Source: Chondrus crispus
Lineage: Eukaryota > Rhodophyta > Florideophyceae > Gigartinales > Gigartinaceae
Reading direction: 5' to 3'
DNA length: 64,000 bases
NCBI RefSeq assembly: GCF_000350225.1
Contig: NW_005178511.1
Span: 130,919-194,918, forward strand
Below the pieces are notes generated by a model. It saw only the letters and a program-made list of their open reading frames with translations, was not told the origin of the DNA and made no database searches. Position 1 is the stretch's first letter. Each line of letters begins with the position of its first letter. The translations under genes and the position numbers were made by a program. Below are positions 31,322-43,401 of this stretch, one piece after another.

Positions 31322-34300
31322 TGGTACTCTTGTGGAGGGCCGACGCCAACAGTCAGGCGCTTTCCGCTTCCCTGGTGTTCAATGGTAAGCACGAAGCGGA
31401 TGTCGCCAAGTTCTTCTTTGTCTACGAAAACGTCGTAATGAAAGGCAAGTCCGACAAAGACAAAGCCGGAGAGCTACTGTGTTACCTGCAAGGGGAGGCT
31501 TTCGACTACTACTATGAAACGTACAGCCAAGACGGTAGACTGAACGAGGCGGCCAGGGACTACCAAACCGTCAAGAAGGCATTGCTCGACCGTTTGGAGT
31601 CAGTCCCTGAACCGGAAGAAAACATCAGGCTCGCAGTTGCGAGTAGGTTGGACGGCAACGACGTGCTCGCGTCGTTAAACGTGATTGATCGCCGCTTCGA
31701 TAAAGCAGCGTTCAACCCCGAAGCCAAGTTCGGACTACTCCGGAACGCGGTCACGGAGCACACCGACGTGTCACAGTTCGTCTTGTATAGGGCACCTACC
31801 TCGTACGGGACGCTCAAGAAGGCCGTTAAGGACTTCGTGTCTGGCCGCAAAGCCTTTATGGCTGCACACAATGCTAGGCAACCTCAGCCTCCGGCGCCTA
31901 AGCGCATTCTACAGAGACCGGAAAGACGCCAGGAGCCGGACAAGATCGAAAAGAAAGTGGACGTGCTAGCAGAACGGCTAGCAGAACTTTCTTTGTTGGT
32001 AAAGAAGAATCAGACAGCAGATCAAGGTGGCCAGGTCCGAACCTGCTCATTCTGCAAGGAACCGGGGCATGGAGCCAGCCGATGCCCTTCTAATCCGCGC
32101 CGAGACACTCGTTGTTCGAATTGTGGGAAGCTTGGTCATGCAAAGGAGACGTGCTGTACCAGGCTTAGAGCGGTACTGCCGAGGGTAGGAGCCACAGCTC
32201 AGTCCACAGAACTTGCCATAGAAGGTGCAGGGAATGCCCAGGTCACCTACATTGACGAGGCGAACGACGGAGAAGTCTTGGCCGTCACTAAGAGAAACGC
32301 AGACGGGGAACCTCTTCCTAAGCAGCACAAAACGCGGGAGGAGGTGCACTTCCCACGCTTCTGAACCCGCCTGTACCATTCGAGATGCAAAAGAGGGCTC
32401 TGCCACTTAAGGCGGGGCCAAGGAGGTCCCACCTGAGGAAGAAAGCGAAGAAAGTGACCAGAAGACCATCCCTCCAGGAGTATGTGAGGAGGTATAATGT
32501 CGTTTCGGAGCTTGCAAACGCATCTTCCGGACTCACTTTCGGGCAGCTTGTTCGCGGCGATGCGGAAGTGGCGAAGAAGGAGATAGAACGCTTGTTTGCG
32601 AAACAAAGAGTCCGTGGTCGTGCTTTCGCAGGTCACGCCGATACGAATTCTCGAAGGCTGCGGCTGGTAACTGTGAAGGTTTATGGGACGGAAGCTCAAG
32701 CCCTGTTAGATTCTGGGGCCGTACCGAATATAATCTCTCCAAAGTTGGCATCTAAGCTTTGCCTCTCCCCACAACCGACTGAGAAGCATATCATGGTGGC
32801 AGATGGTGCTAATGCGCCCTGCTTGGGATCGCCCCATCAGATACCAACATCGTTTGGTGAACTTATCGTGAAGTTGGACTTCCTAATCGTGAAAGGAACA
32901 CCGTTCGACCTGATCATAGGGCTTCCGACCCTTGAGGGACTACAGGCATGCATCGATCTTGATAAGCAACATGTGCAGATGACAGTGGGTGAGGATACCA
33001 CCAGACTAGGCCCCAACATGGAGGTGGAACACGTTTCACGAAGTGCAGCATCAACTGATAGTGAGGATTGTACCTCCGACTCTGAGTCTGGCTCGTCTAC
33101 GACAAGCGACAATGAATTTGTCTTGGCGACTCCTGACCGGCCACCATCTGAACCTGATTTGGGACTCACCAAGCTGCCGGATGGAGCCGAAGATGAATTG
33201 GATGATCTGTCTGATCTAGTGAAAGAGGGCCTAAAGTCCGACTCGGAAAACGCGAAAGGAGATGGCAGAGTAGACGACGAAGGCCCGGAACGGCTTCAAG
33301 TAGCCCTTCTCCGAGAGAAATTGCGCCACCTGGCTTTCGAAGCCAGGGAGAGCATTGTGAATTCTATCCAGAACTCAGGGATCGTAGCTTGGTCACTCGA
33401 CGATTTAAGACCGGCAGATGTTCCGGTGTCTCACTCGTTTGATCTAGAAGATCCAAGCCCCATTACGCACGCTCCACGTAGGCTTCCGCCACGCCACAAT
33501 GAAGTGGTACGTCAGGAGATTCGTAAGATGTTGGAGGCGGGAATAATAACCCCCTCCATTTCGGCCTGGTCCTTTCCTATCGTAATCGCATCGAAGAAAG
33601 ATGGAAACCCCAGGTTCTGTGACGATTACCGCACCCTCAATCGCAAAATGAAAGCCGATCGTTGGCCCTTGCCAAAGATCGAGGAGATCTTCGATGATTT
33701 AGAGGGGAGCTCGGTCTTCACAACGCTTGACTTGTTCTCGAGGTATTGGAAAGTCCGGATGGCTGAGAACTGCAAAGAGAAGACGACTTTCGTCTGCCGT
33801 TTTGGGACGTTTCAGTTCGAGGTGATGCCGTTAGGGTTAATGAACGCCCCCTCTACATTCCAAAGGATGATGGACCAGGTTTCCCAAAGGCTTAGCTTCG
33901 TGAGAGTTTACTTAGACGATGTAGTCGTCTTCTCGAAGTCCGTTGAAGAGCACACTTCACACTTACGTGAAGTCTTCAAGGTGATTGCTACGAGCAGGCT
34001 GAAGCTGAAGATCTCAAAATGCAGCTTCGCACAGTCCCAAACGCGACTGCTTGGACACATAGTCACCGGAGATGGCGTCAAAGTGGACCCCGAAAAGGTC
34101 AGCGCCATTAGGAGGGAGAAGGAGCCGTCTAATGCGACAGGGCTTCGAAGCTTCTTTGGTCTGACGGGATACTACCGCCGCTTCATTCCTAACTTCGCCG
34201 AGATCTCTGCTCCGTTACATGAGGCCACGTCTACTAAACGGACTTTTAAGTGGACGGCGGAGATGCAGGAGGCATTCGAGAAGCTTAAGCTCAAGTTAAC

Positions 34301-36049
34301 CTCCCCGCCAGTCTTGGCGTGTCCGGACTTTGAACAACCTTTTGTCGTGGAGACCTATGCATCCTCGGTCGCAGTCGGAGCTGTTATGGCCCAACGAAAA
34401 GAGGACAGAAAAGTCCACCCGATCCAGTACGCAAGTCGCACGATGACGTCAGCCGAGAGGAAGTATTCCGCCTGTGAGCGAGAGGCCCTGGCTGTGATCT
34501 TCGCTTTGAAGAAGTTCCGAGTTTACCTGCTTTCAACACAGAAGTTCACGCTAATAACAGACCACCAAGCCCTGCAGTATGCCTTTAAGAAGAAAGACAT
34601 TCACGAGAGGTTGGCAAGGTGAATGGACTTCCTAGCAGGGTACGCATTCGAAATTAAGTACCGCCCGGGAGGAAAGAACTGTGCAGCTGACTTCCTGTCC
34701 CGCCGGAAAGCCAAGGGCGAGGATGGAGTCGACTCTGACGACGAGAGAGATCTTGTCTGCAGTGTTTCGGATCCTCTAGAGGCGCAAATGGAGTGGGACC
34801 CCATCTTATTGACATTTCAAGGTACCTCGGGGGCATTGATATGAGGGAAGTGGATGTTCGTCACGTCGGCTCAACCGCCGAAGCGCCAAACGTTTCATGG
34901 CTTGTAATGGACAACTGTTCCGTAGGACCAACAATGGATTATGCGCTATCCGCCTATAGGGGCTCGCAGAAGGATCATAACAGCCTTTCACGACGAAATA
35001 GGCCATTGCGATCTGCAAACGACGAAGAGATTCGTCTTGGACCGATATTGGTGGCCTGCCGTCCACTGAGACGTGAACGACTACGTTCGGGGTTGTGACG
35101 GTTGTCAGAAAGCCACACCAATTCCGAAGTACAAGACCATCCTTCGATTTCCCATGACTTCGTTATTTGATACATACCCTATCGATTTCGCGGGACTATT
35201 GCCTCGTACGCCCTCTGTAGGGAGGCACATCCTTATTGCCGTGGAGCACCTGACTGACTGGCCAATTGCAAGGGCCACCGTCACCTCGACGGCAGAGGAG
35301 GTGCTGAAGTTCGTGAAAGAAGAGATAATCCACTGTTTTGGGTTACCACGTGTCGTTGTCTCGGACAACGCTATTTGTTTGACAGCGTCGGTCCTGAATG
35401 CCTTCATGGCACGAAACAGGATTAAGTGGAAGACAGTGCTCGCCTATGCGCCTATGTAGAACGGACGGGCAGATCGGATGGTCGGGACATTGAAGAGAGC
35501 AGTCCATAAGATGATACTCGGTGCCTCTCCTGCAATTGTTGAGTGGGACGATGCTTTACGTCAAGTCCTATATGGATACCGTCGCAGGAGGATGGCGGTG
35601 GGATTTTCCCCGTTCGAGCTGCTTTATGGGGTGCTGCCCAGGATGGCTCCTGGAGACCAAGAGCCTCTCTTCGGAGTCTCCGAGATCCGCCACCGGGAAA
35701 TGGAACTCCTGCCAGCCAGGGCGATGCGAGCAACAAGAATAATCGGGCGCAGAGCTGCAACCACATTAACAGACGGTCGCGAAGCAACTTTCAATATGGG
35801 CGACGATGTGTTGGTCCCAAAAGGGGCCGCCCTCGGGCCCATGCAGAAATGGCCTATCGCCTTGTCGAAGTTCTATGGCCCATGCCGAGTTGCTCGTGAG
35901 CCCCATCCGCGGTACACCCTAGTGTCGCCGCATGGACGCTACTCGAGAAGGGAGATACATGCCAGAAGGCTGGTCCTCTACAAGAGGCAACCGTCGCACC
36001 TTCAGTGAGACAAATGACTAGGGATTTTTACTCTTTGAATTGAAAGATA

Positions 36050-37344
36050 GTGAAATACATATAAAGTGCTGATTACTTGCTACGAGTAGGTAAAGAGTGG
36101 GTCATGGAGACAATGGGAATCACCAATGACCTCTATTGCTGAATGGAACTTCCCGAACCCCGAATCGCGGCTTTCTTGTGTGCTCTGCGGCTACTTACGC
36201 GTCCAATTCTGCTCCTTTTCTTCTTGGAAGGGGTGACGACGAGAACTTGGCGCAGTTCGGAGACGCCAACGAAGATCCCGTCGGCTCCAACGCATGCTTT
36301 GACCGCGCCGGCGCAGACCCGAAGCGGAAACTCCTCCATACAACCAAGTACAATGGAATGTATGGTCGAGACGCAGATGCTGTGAATTATGTGGGGCAAG
36401 CCTTCTAAAGTCGCGACAAAGACACCCGGTTCGAGTCTCAAGAGGAGTCCGAGAGATGGACTACGAAGACCCGACTCGCGGAGAGCGACTTCATCTTGAT
36501 TAAGGTGTTTTGCAGCGTCATGGAAATCTCGGATTCGACGCGACAGAGAGCCGATCCTCTCAAAGAGGAGGCTGTTGCGGACTAAAAGATCCCAGTACTT
36601 GACGGCAAGGTTCGGGAACCCTAGTAGTTAGAGACCGTTGCAGACGGCGGCGAATATGCACATGTCACTATTATCTCGGAACCGCACGGTCCCGTGTGTG
36701 GAAACGCGGTAGATCGGAGTCCGAGGATTGACCGCCTTGGAACGACCATGGATCATCTTCAGACTCCTACCCTTTTGATCAGTGCAAAAACGGTCAATAC
36801 TTAAGAAGCCACTAATTCGATCTCTCCCACCAAATTGGAAGAGATCATCAACAATCTTGTGAGTTGTACTATTCCCGGTTCGGGAAATTGCTAGAGTGTA
36901 TAGCAAAATACGGTGACGAAGGTTGGTTGCGGCGTTGACGCCATACTACGTGTTGTCAACGTCGAGATAGATGGACTCAATATTCCACTCACCGTCGCCT
37001 ATAAGACAGTACTGGTTTGTGTCCGACAACGACTCTGTGAGACCAAGACGCCACATTTCTTCCAGAGAAACCTCTTCATCTTGCTTGCCGTGAAGCAGGG
37101 CGGTAATATGATCTCCTAGAAGGCTTTTGAACTCTTGTTCTGTTACGGCGTAACGGCGATGCCCGCTGGCCACCCAAATGCGGAATATGGAGCCCGTCTT
37201 GGAAACTTTGGTTACATCTGTTCGAGATGAGAGCTCCAATATGAAGTGACTGCGGCTGGCGACGCATGAAGCTTTCAGAGCAAGCTGCTTCCGTGAACGC
37301 TTACCTCCCGTGCTCTTCGCCGCTGTCTGCTTGGTCCTCGCCAT
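36050..37344 (-). pseudogene. Antisense accessory gene of gypsy element 1 with histone H3-like N-terminus (decayed)
   Basis: On the minus strand, starting at 37344, the predicted protein opens with M-ARTKQTAAKSTGGK, nearly the histone H3 tail, then a body with no histone fold. Further blocks match the antisense gene of gypsy element 2 at protein level and in the same order: RLGLTES followed by a W..E segment, an AVCN block, an HSIC block where element 2 has HAIC, and a basic KKKRSR block near the end. The gene is broken, with several breaks. Its placement, antisense between integrase and 3' LTR, is the same in both elements, so it is an ancestral part of this lineage rather than a chance frame. 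Confidence 0.8.
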
Positions 37345-37695
37345 CGTATTACGCTATGAGGGGGGCCAAAGAGGGCACGCGGGGACTTAAACCCCATCTG
37401 CGTGCCTCTCGATTTGGTGGGCAACTAGAAGTCTAAGATACGACGAGGAGCATGGAGGCAACACGGAAGAGCTGCGAGAGCTAAGCAGCGCAGGAAGCAG
37501 GAGGCCAGAAGAGCTAAAATGAGGCTGGGATGGAGCGAAAAAGGCGACCGGAGAGTGAAAGCAGATACCACAAGAAGGGAAGGGGGGTCCGAGCCCCAGG
37601 TCTGTGTTGATATAGGCTGGAGGGTGAAGAAAAATCAAAATCAAAGGTAAAATTTGAGTGGTCGGAGCCCGTGGCCCCGCCTCAGTGGGGGGTTG

Positions 37696-37877
37696 TGTGA
37701 CACGTGGTTGGGACCGGTGTAAGTAATTGGAAGTTTAAGTTAGTAATTATAGACAGTGCGCAAAAAGAGTATAAATGCGGTAGGTTTCGGTCGTCCTGTA
37801 CGGCCGAGGGCAGACACATGACAGAAAACACACACGGGTAAGACACGGGGACGACGCATCCCGTTTTCACCCCAACA
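37696..37877 (+). repeat. 3' LTR of gypsy element 1
   Basis: 182 bp, about 98% identical to the 5' LTR, followed by the target duplication ATGAT. Confidence 0.95.
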
Positions 37878-39011
37878 ATGATGATAAAAAAAGTGACAAG
37901 AAGACGTCAGAAATGGGGATAGGTGGTGTTGGTAAGGTCTTCTGCCCGTTTTTCTCCCCTGGGGACCTCCGGGAGCTTCCACCCTGGGTTCCCCCGTTTC
38001 TTTATAGCCGCCATGCTTCCGCGTGGAAGTGTGCGCGGAACAATCTTGAAAACCTTGAAATTGCAACTAAAATCTAATGCGAAAAATCAAAACATTAATC
38101 AAGCCCACAGGTCGGAAAGACAAGTAGACAGAGAGAGGAATCGAGAGGGTAGCCCGAGCACCTTTTGTAGAGCAGCGGCAGAGCAGGAAGCGTGAGACGC
38201 TCGGCAGGCTGACAGCATTACAGCTGCTCGCTACTTTCAGTAGAGCTTCACCAATGTACACGTGTACTGTACGCAAGTGTACACGTTCCCTAGGGTGAGT
38301 CGGCTACAGTATCTCCACCAATCCTCCCTCGCTTCATTTCCCATTCGATGCAGCTTCCCTTGCCCCATCCATGGCAACCGCCTCGTACAGTACCCTTGGT
38401 ACCATTTGCCCTTCGCGCCCACGGCCGGCGACCTGCGCGGTCTTCCGGCCCCAGCCCGAGCCCCCGTGCCCTATTATTTCCCTTCACCATGGGACATACT
38501 GTACCCACAAGGATACTGCTACGAAACATCCAGTTGCCAATTGGCGAAATGGACACAACTTGTGGCTGGCGCCCCCAATTCCGCGCCCGTTCTGTCCCGC
38601 ATTCCCTCCCTTTCCCGCCTTTCGCTTGCCGTCTCTTGGCGGTACTGTATACGCATGCGTTCCGCTTCGTGGTACCCTTGGGTACGCGTGTCCACCTCGC
38701 CAGATGGCAACTGGATGTATCTCCTGTCCTGTGAACAGTTGCTCCCACTGTAAAGCGCTTCTCCTTATCATCCTTCTCTGCCCTCCCGCGCCTCTTGGAG
38801 CTCGAAACGGCCCTCGGCGGACAATCGCCGCCCGGCACCCAATCACGCCTGCTCCGTTCCGCCTCTTGCGCGCCACACGCCGTTTCGACCCGCCGCCCGT
38901 TCGCCTCGTTGATCTCCGCGAGCGCGCACCTCACCCGCCTCACCCGCCTCCCGCTGCCCCCCCCGGCGCTCCACCTTCATCGCCGACGGTCCGTGCAGCG
39001 TCATCGCATGG
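37878..39011. other. Spacer with a long inverted repeat, no gene seen
   Basis: Precedes the GGPP synthase gene and may include its promoter. Several overlapping frames on both strands at 38.3-39.0 kb are open only because the stretch is stop-poor and GC-rich; none shows a motif. Confidence 0.5.
38527..38717. repeat. 30-bp imperfect inverted repeat, 131-base spacer
   Basis: 38527-38556 (starting CATCCAGTTGCCA) is the reverse complement of 38688-38717 at about 26 of 30 positions. No target duplication was found, so a small fold-back transposon is possible but unproven. Confidence 0.7.
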
Positions 39012-40097
39012 ATGGCGCTCGCCTCGCCGAGGTCACCAACCGAGGTCGACGCCCACCTCACCGACCTGGTCGATCCACGCACCGAACCGCTGAATNNNNN
39101 NNNNNNNNNNNNNNNNNNNNNNNNNNNNNNNNNNNNNNNNNNNNNNNNNNNNNNNNNCCTTGTTAGTATCCCCCCACCCGCAACGGCCGCGCCCAAGTGG
39201 CTGATGGCCTACCTGCAGCGGAACAAGGGCGCCGTCGACCGCGCGCTGGCGCGCTGCCTGCCGCGCGAGGGCGCGCAGACGGAGAAGATTGTCGACGCTA
39301 TGCGCTACTCGCTGCTGGCCGGCGGCAAGAGGGTCCGGCCCATCCTGGCCATCGCCGCGTTCCAGATGTTCGCGCAGGGCGGCGCGCAGGCAGCGCTGGA
39401 GCCGGTCATGCCGACCGCGCTCGCAGTCGAGATGATACATACCATGAGCTTGATTCATGACGACTTGCCCGCCATGGATGACGACGACTTTCGGAGGGGC
39501 AAGCCCACGAATCATATGGTGTATGGCGAAGATATCGCCATTCTGGCGGGTGATGCCATGTTGTCCTACGCTTTTGAGTACGTGGCGAGGGAGACGCGCG
39601 ACGTGGACCCGGTTAGGGTCTTGGAGGTTATCAGGTTGTTGAGCAATTGCGTGGGGCCCGAGGGCCTGGCTGGGGGGCAGGTCATGGACTTGGAGAGCGA
39701 GGGCAAGACCGATGTGTCTTTGGAAACCCTCACCTGGATACATACCCACAAGACCGCCGCTTTGTTGCGAGTTAGCTGCGCCGGGGGCGCCGTTATTGGG
39801 GGTGCGAGTGAGGACGATGTCCAGCGTGTCAGCGACTTTGCTGTCAAGATAGGCCTCGCCTTTCAGATTGCGGACGATGTCCTCGATGTCACCCAGAGTA
39901 CCGAAATGCTAGGGAAGACCGCAGGGAAGGACGAGGCCACCAATAAGGCAACCTACCCCAGGTTGTTAGGCTTGGAGGGATCCCGCCAGCAGGCGGAGAG
40001 GTTGGTCGCAGAGGCAAAAGAGTGCCTCGCCCCGTATGGGGAACGCTCAAAGAACCTGCTTGCTCTTGCAGATTTTATCATCAACAGAAGCAACTGA
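39012..40097 (+). CDS. Geranylgeranyl diphosphate synthase (polyprenyl synthetase), plastid type, N-terminus interrupted by a gap
   Basis: It condenses isopentenyl diphosphate with allylic diphosphates to C20 GGPP, the precursor of carotenoids, chlorophyll phytyl and related compounds. The visible frame is 361 codons including the gap. Motifs are GGKRVRPIL, the first aspartate-rich motif [40 protein letters not shown] (second aspartate-rich motif) and a C-terminus ending [10 protein letters not shown]. The residue pattern before the first Asp motif (HTMSLIHDD) fits a GGPP rather than an FPP synthase. The part before [12 protein letters not shown] would be the transit peptide, but 62 N fall in it, so the true start and reading frame upstream of the gap are uncertain. 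Confidence 0.93.
   Translation: MALASPRSPTEVDAHLTDLVDPRTEPLNXXXXXXXXXXXXXXXXXXXXXLVSIPPPATAAPKWLMAYLQRNKGAVDRALARCLPREGAQTEKIVDAMRYSLLAGGKRVRPILAIAAFQMFAQGGAQAALEPVMPTALAVEMIHTMSLIHDDLPAMDDDDFRRGKPTNHMVYGEDIAILAGDAMLSYAFEYVARETRDVDPVRVLEVIRLLSNCVGPEGLAGGQVMDLESEGKTDVSLETLTWIHTHKTAALLRVSCAGGAVIGGASEDDVQRVSDFAVKIGLAFQIADDVLDVTQSTEMLGKTAGKDEATNKATYPRLLGLEGSRQQAERLVAEAKECLAPYGERSKNLLALADFIINRSN
39096..39157. other. Assembly gap, 62 N
   Basis: Undetermined bases inside the 5' part of the GGPP synthase gene. Confidence 1.
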
Positions 40098-40494
40098 TTT
40101 CACTGGGAACACGTCAAAGCAAGACGTGTATGATCGTCTTTGTACAGCCTGCAACACAACACCATTCTAAGCGGTTCAGAGGATTTCCTCGCCACTCATG
40201 CCCCAGCGTGATTGCAAGTAAGCACTGGGGCAACGCTCGCTGCACATATCAAGAGGTAGTGAAGACAGCACGCAGCAACTTCGTACGCCGTACGGCAGCC
40301 ATAGCTTATTGTTAAGCCTCCACAGATGTGACACATACGTTTTTAAACATTTCTTTCTTATACCATCTCAGTGTTGCACTCTTCGACATCCTTACAGGGA
40401 GGGTTGGTTCTCCATGGCCACGCACGTCAACAACAACCCTATATTGTTTGAAAACTTACTATACACTGTTGCTACAACATACCATCGAGTCACT
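40098..40494. other. Convergent intergenic spacer
   Basis: Between the GGPP synthase stop and the UFD1 stop; nothing recognised. Confidence 0.5.
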
Positions 40495-41469
40495 CTATCG
40501 AAGCGACCTCCCGGCTCCCCCGAAAGCAACAAATGGTTTCTTTTCCTCCGTCTCCACCTCATCGCTCTTTTCTTCAGCTCCATTTTCCCGTGTTGCCGAT
40601 GAAGCCCCTCCAAAAGTAAGTCCACTCCGCCCTGACCTCGCCTTCAGAGTTTGGCCGGAACCTGGGAACATTTCCTTTGGCGGCGGTTTATCGTCATCAC
40701 TCGAGTCGTCGTCAATTGGGGCGCGCTGCTTCAGTTTTTCCAGTCGCTCGTTAAGTCTCGCCGACGGATCAGCACCAGAGGCCCCAATATCGGCTTTCCT
40801 CGCGCTCGACGCAACGGCCGCAGGCTTCGGCGCTGGCTTCTCGGGTTCCACGTAATCCGCCGGTGCCGCAAACTCGACGTTCACATCCGTCTCAATAATT
40901 GATATCGCCTCACCCGGCGCTACCTCGAGCACATCGAGATGGTACGTTTTGTCGTTATAGCTGATGGCGATAGTGTCCCCCTTCGTGAGGCAGGTAAAGC
41001 CGCGTAGCGTGGCCTCTAGCACAGCCTTCGGATTAGAGATTTTCAGAAAGTCCGAAGTCTGAGGCTGAAACTTGACAAAAGTGCCTTTTGGCAAGTTGGC
41101 ATTCCTGATAGTGATCATGCCCCCTTCCTGCACCATGAGGTTCTGCATGAGCCAGTATGGCACATTGACATGCCCCTCCTCCGCCACAAATTCCTGGACT
41201 CCACAGTGGGTTTTGCGCCCCTCGCGAGCCTCCAACTGGAAAAGCATAGGAAATGTTATGTTGAGACGGGCGAGCGTGTCCAAGGCGGACGGTGGAAGCA
41301 CAATCTTTCCGCCGGACTCGAGCTCAGATTTGTCGATGAAAGACACGGGGTAGCATCGAAACTGCCGCCTAAAAGCCCCTGGGGCCGCCGCGCGCGCGGA
41401 CCCGAAATGGTCGTCGTCGAAGTGGCCGCCGAACGGGAAGCCCCCGCCGCCGCCACCGCCGCCCCACAT
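40495..41469 (-). CDS. UFD1: Ubiquitin fusion degradation protein 1 (UFD1)
   Basis: UFD1 with NPL4 is the cofactor that brings ubiquitinated clients to the p97/Cdc48 segregase. The 324-residue protein starts with a Gly-rich stretch (MWGGGGGGGGFPFGG), followed by the UFD1 double-psi barrel domain (about 33-205). That domain contains KIVLPPSALDTLARLNI, FPMLFQLEA, THCGVQEFVAEEGHVNVPYWLMQNL, GTFVKFQPQ and FLKISNPKAVLE. The C-terminal part is low-complexity with a GSGQTLKAR block, which in UFD1 contacts p97/NPL4, and ends FGGAGRSLR. Length and layout are normal. No intron is needed. Confidence 0.95.
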   Translation of the reverse strand: MWGGGGGGGGFPFGGHFDDDHFGSARAAAPGAFRRQFRCYPVSFIDKSELESGGKIVLPPSALDTLARLNITFPMLFQLEAREGRKTHCGVQEFVAEEGHVNVPYWLMQNLMVQEGGMITIRNANLPKGTFVKFQPQTSDFLKISNPKAVLEATLRGFTCLTKGDTIAISYNDKTYHLDVLEVAPGEAISIIETDVNVEFAAPADYVEPEKPAPKPAAVASSARKADIGASGADPSARLNERLEKLKQRAPIDDDSSDDDKPPPKEMFPGSGQTLKARSGRSGLTFGGASSATRENGAEEKSDEVETEEKKPFVAFGGAGRSLR

Positions 41470-43401
41470 TTTGCAAGCGCAAAGATTTGCCGACGGATGA
41501 AACCGGTGGATCGCCCGATGCGGTAAATGGACCCGGTGCTTGACAAACTCTCGTCTCTGGCGTGGTTCTGCTGCTCGTCGGAGGCTGGGGTTTGAATGAT
41601 ATGAAAAGCTGGAGGGTTGCTATAGCGACGATGGCCTGGCGTTGCTGCCAACTGTTCGGCGAGCAATTGGGTACTGTACGTAATTGTGACAGTTGGCCGC
41701 AGTGTAATTACCTCCACAGCAAAAATCGACGGCGGGCCATACCCTGGACACATCCTGGACCGGTCCAGCAATCCACACATCATACAAATGGGTTGCTGCT
41801 GCGTTTGCGCCCCGGCGTTTGATGGAAATTGTTTGATAGCCATGTCTATTTCGTCTACTTCTCTTGCCCACCCAGCCCCGGCTGCGCCGCCCTATTGCTA
41901 CAGTAGTTTCCTTTCTCATCATGCCTTTTTCTCTTTATGTTTATGCTTTGTTTAGTTCGGTTTAATGGAGCCTTTGTGTGTCCTCTCTTAGCCGATGTCC
42001 GGTGACCAACTACAACTAGTAACCTACAAATGTCTTCAACACGGAAAAGCCTAGGAAGCTGTATAAACAGCTCAACAACTGGTACGGTCACTCTAAGCAT
42101 TGGCAGGCAGGATGCCTTATCAAGATGCAACGATAACCACCACCTACCAAACGGGTTTGAAAACATCCTTTCAATGTGCTTCCCCACAGCGCTATCAAAA
42201 CAGATTATAAAAGCGTCACGGGATGTTGAGAAGATAGACAAGACAATACATAAAGTGACGCTGAATATGTCCCAATCCTTCTCGCCACAGAAGGTTTGTC
42301 CTCTGGTAGCTTGGATGAAATAATTCTTGTTTCCTCTTGCGGAAGGAGTAAGAATCTTAGTATCAATATTATAAACGTTTCATGTGATGTTGCCTTGCGG
42401 TTCCGTACTTCGTATTGGTGGAGATTATTTCCTCTTCGAGGGGTATTGCAAAGACATAATCTGCGGCATGGACACGCCATTCAGTATACTGTAGCTAAAG
42501 CAACAAGGACGATCATTCATTCAAAGAAAAAGCTTTGAATACTTGTTTGCCCATCGTCTTCCATTCGTAATAGCCTCTACAAATTAAGAGTTGCCGTCCA
42601 TCCGGGAGGCTCGCAGGATGGATTTAAAACTAGAACAACGGCCTTGAACACAATCCTATCCAGCAGAAGTGGATTTTGAAGACATTAGTGGCATTGCTCA
42701 ACATACTTTTTTGAATCATGAGACATATCTCCAAGAGGTTTGAAGGGTTTTCACCCTACAGAACCTATCATTTGCACAAAAATCTGGCAATGAAAATAGC
42801 CGCAATGCAAGGTTGAAGATGTGAGACACACGCCCTGCCACACAGATCCATGTAGAGAGCTGCTTTGCTCTGTTAAGATGGCATTTATATTAAGATAATT
42901 TCCGTTTTGCAATCCTATCTTCTTCGCATCAATAGATCTCGACCAAGACCTGCTCTTGTATCGAAAGTGATAAGAGTGAGTCGTGTTATTCTTGTCTGTA
43001 TCTGCAAAAGCGGACCAGTCTGGATCGCCATAATGTGCATGCAGATGGTTTCTGGTCGCTTGGCTCCAGAAGCCTCCCTGTCCGAGAGCTGAGTCTTTCT
43101 TTATACAGCAAGAGACGTGTCAAGGGGTAGTCTGGAAAAAGGTGTTCGTTTTCGGCTTCGACCAAAAAGAGCTTCTTTCGTATGTATATATTTCTGAAAA
43201 AAAAACGCAGTTCTGCGATACTCATCATACGTGTACGCATGGCTGGTGTGCTGACCAAACTTTCTGACACTACTTTGATGCCTGCTTTAAATACAATATG
43301 CATGCTTACAACTGCGATTAATTCCCTTCGCGACATCACACCAAGTCTTGTTCTCTCTCCCACATCGCACCACGCTTCCGCCAGTGTCCAGACATTCTTG
43401 G
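41470..43401. other. Intergenic, no gene seen
   Basis: About 1.9 kb between divergent UFD1 and TIP-like genes. The longest frames (for example 42205-42480 minus and 42986-43363 minus) have no recognisable motif, and their composition is like that of the surrounding spacer. Confidence 0.5.

Larger units (their letters stand above)
31140..37877 (+). mobile_element. Ty3/gypsy LTR retrotransposon, complete ends, broken
   Basis: The two 182-bp LTRs (31140-31321, 37696-37877) begin TGTGACACG and end CCCCAACA. The flanking ATGAT (31135-31139 and 37878-37882) is a 5-bp target duplication. The LTRs differ at about three positions, so insertion is recent. Parts in order: gag with two CCHC-type knuckles (about 31.3-32.3 kb), aspartic protease (around 32.7 kb, DSG), reverse transcriptase (about 33.5-34.1 kb, VYLDDVVVF), RNase H (about 34.3-34.7 kb), integrase (about 34.95-36.0 kb). 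This order is that of Ty3/gypsy; no chromodomain is seen. An extra gene lies on the opposite strand between integrase and 3' LTR (about 36.05-37.34 kb). The coding part is broken, with roughly half a dozen breaks. Confidence 0.95.

Noticed and set aside
36946-37344. A host histone H3 gene or H3 pseudogene
   Set aside because: Only the first ~25 residues resemble H3; the rest has no histone-fold sequence, and instead matches the body of the antisense gene in the other gypsy element.
38290-38943. 217-codon minus-strand frame and several plus-strand frames upstream of GGPP synthase
   Set aside because: GC-rich, stop-poor DNA open in several frames at once; no conserved motif in any.
42986-43363. 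125-codon minus-strand frame
   Set aside because: No motif, divergent region between two genes; probably chance.
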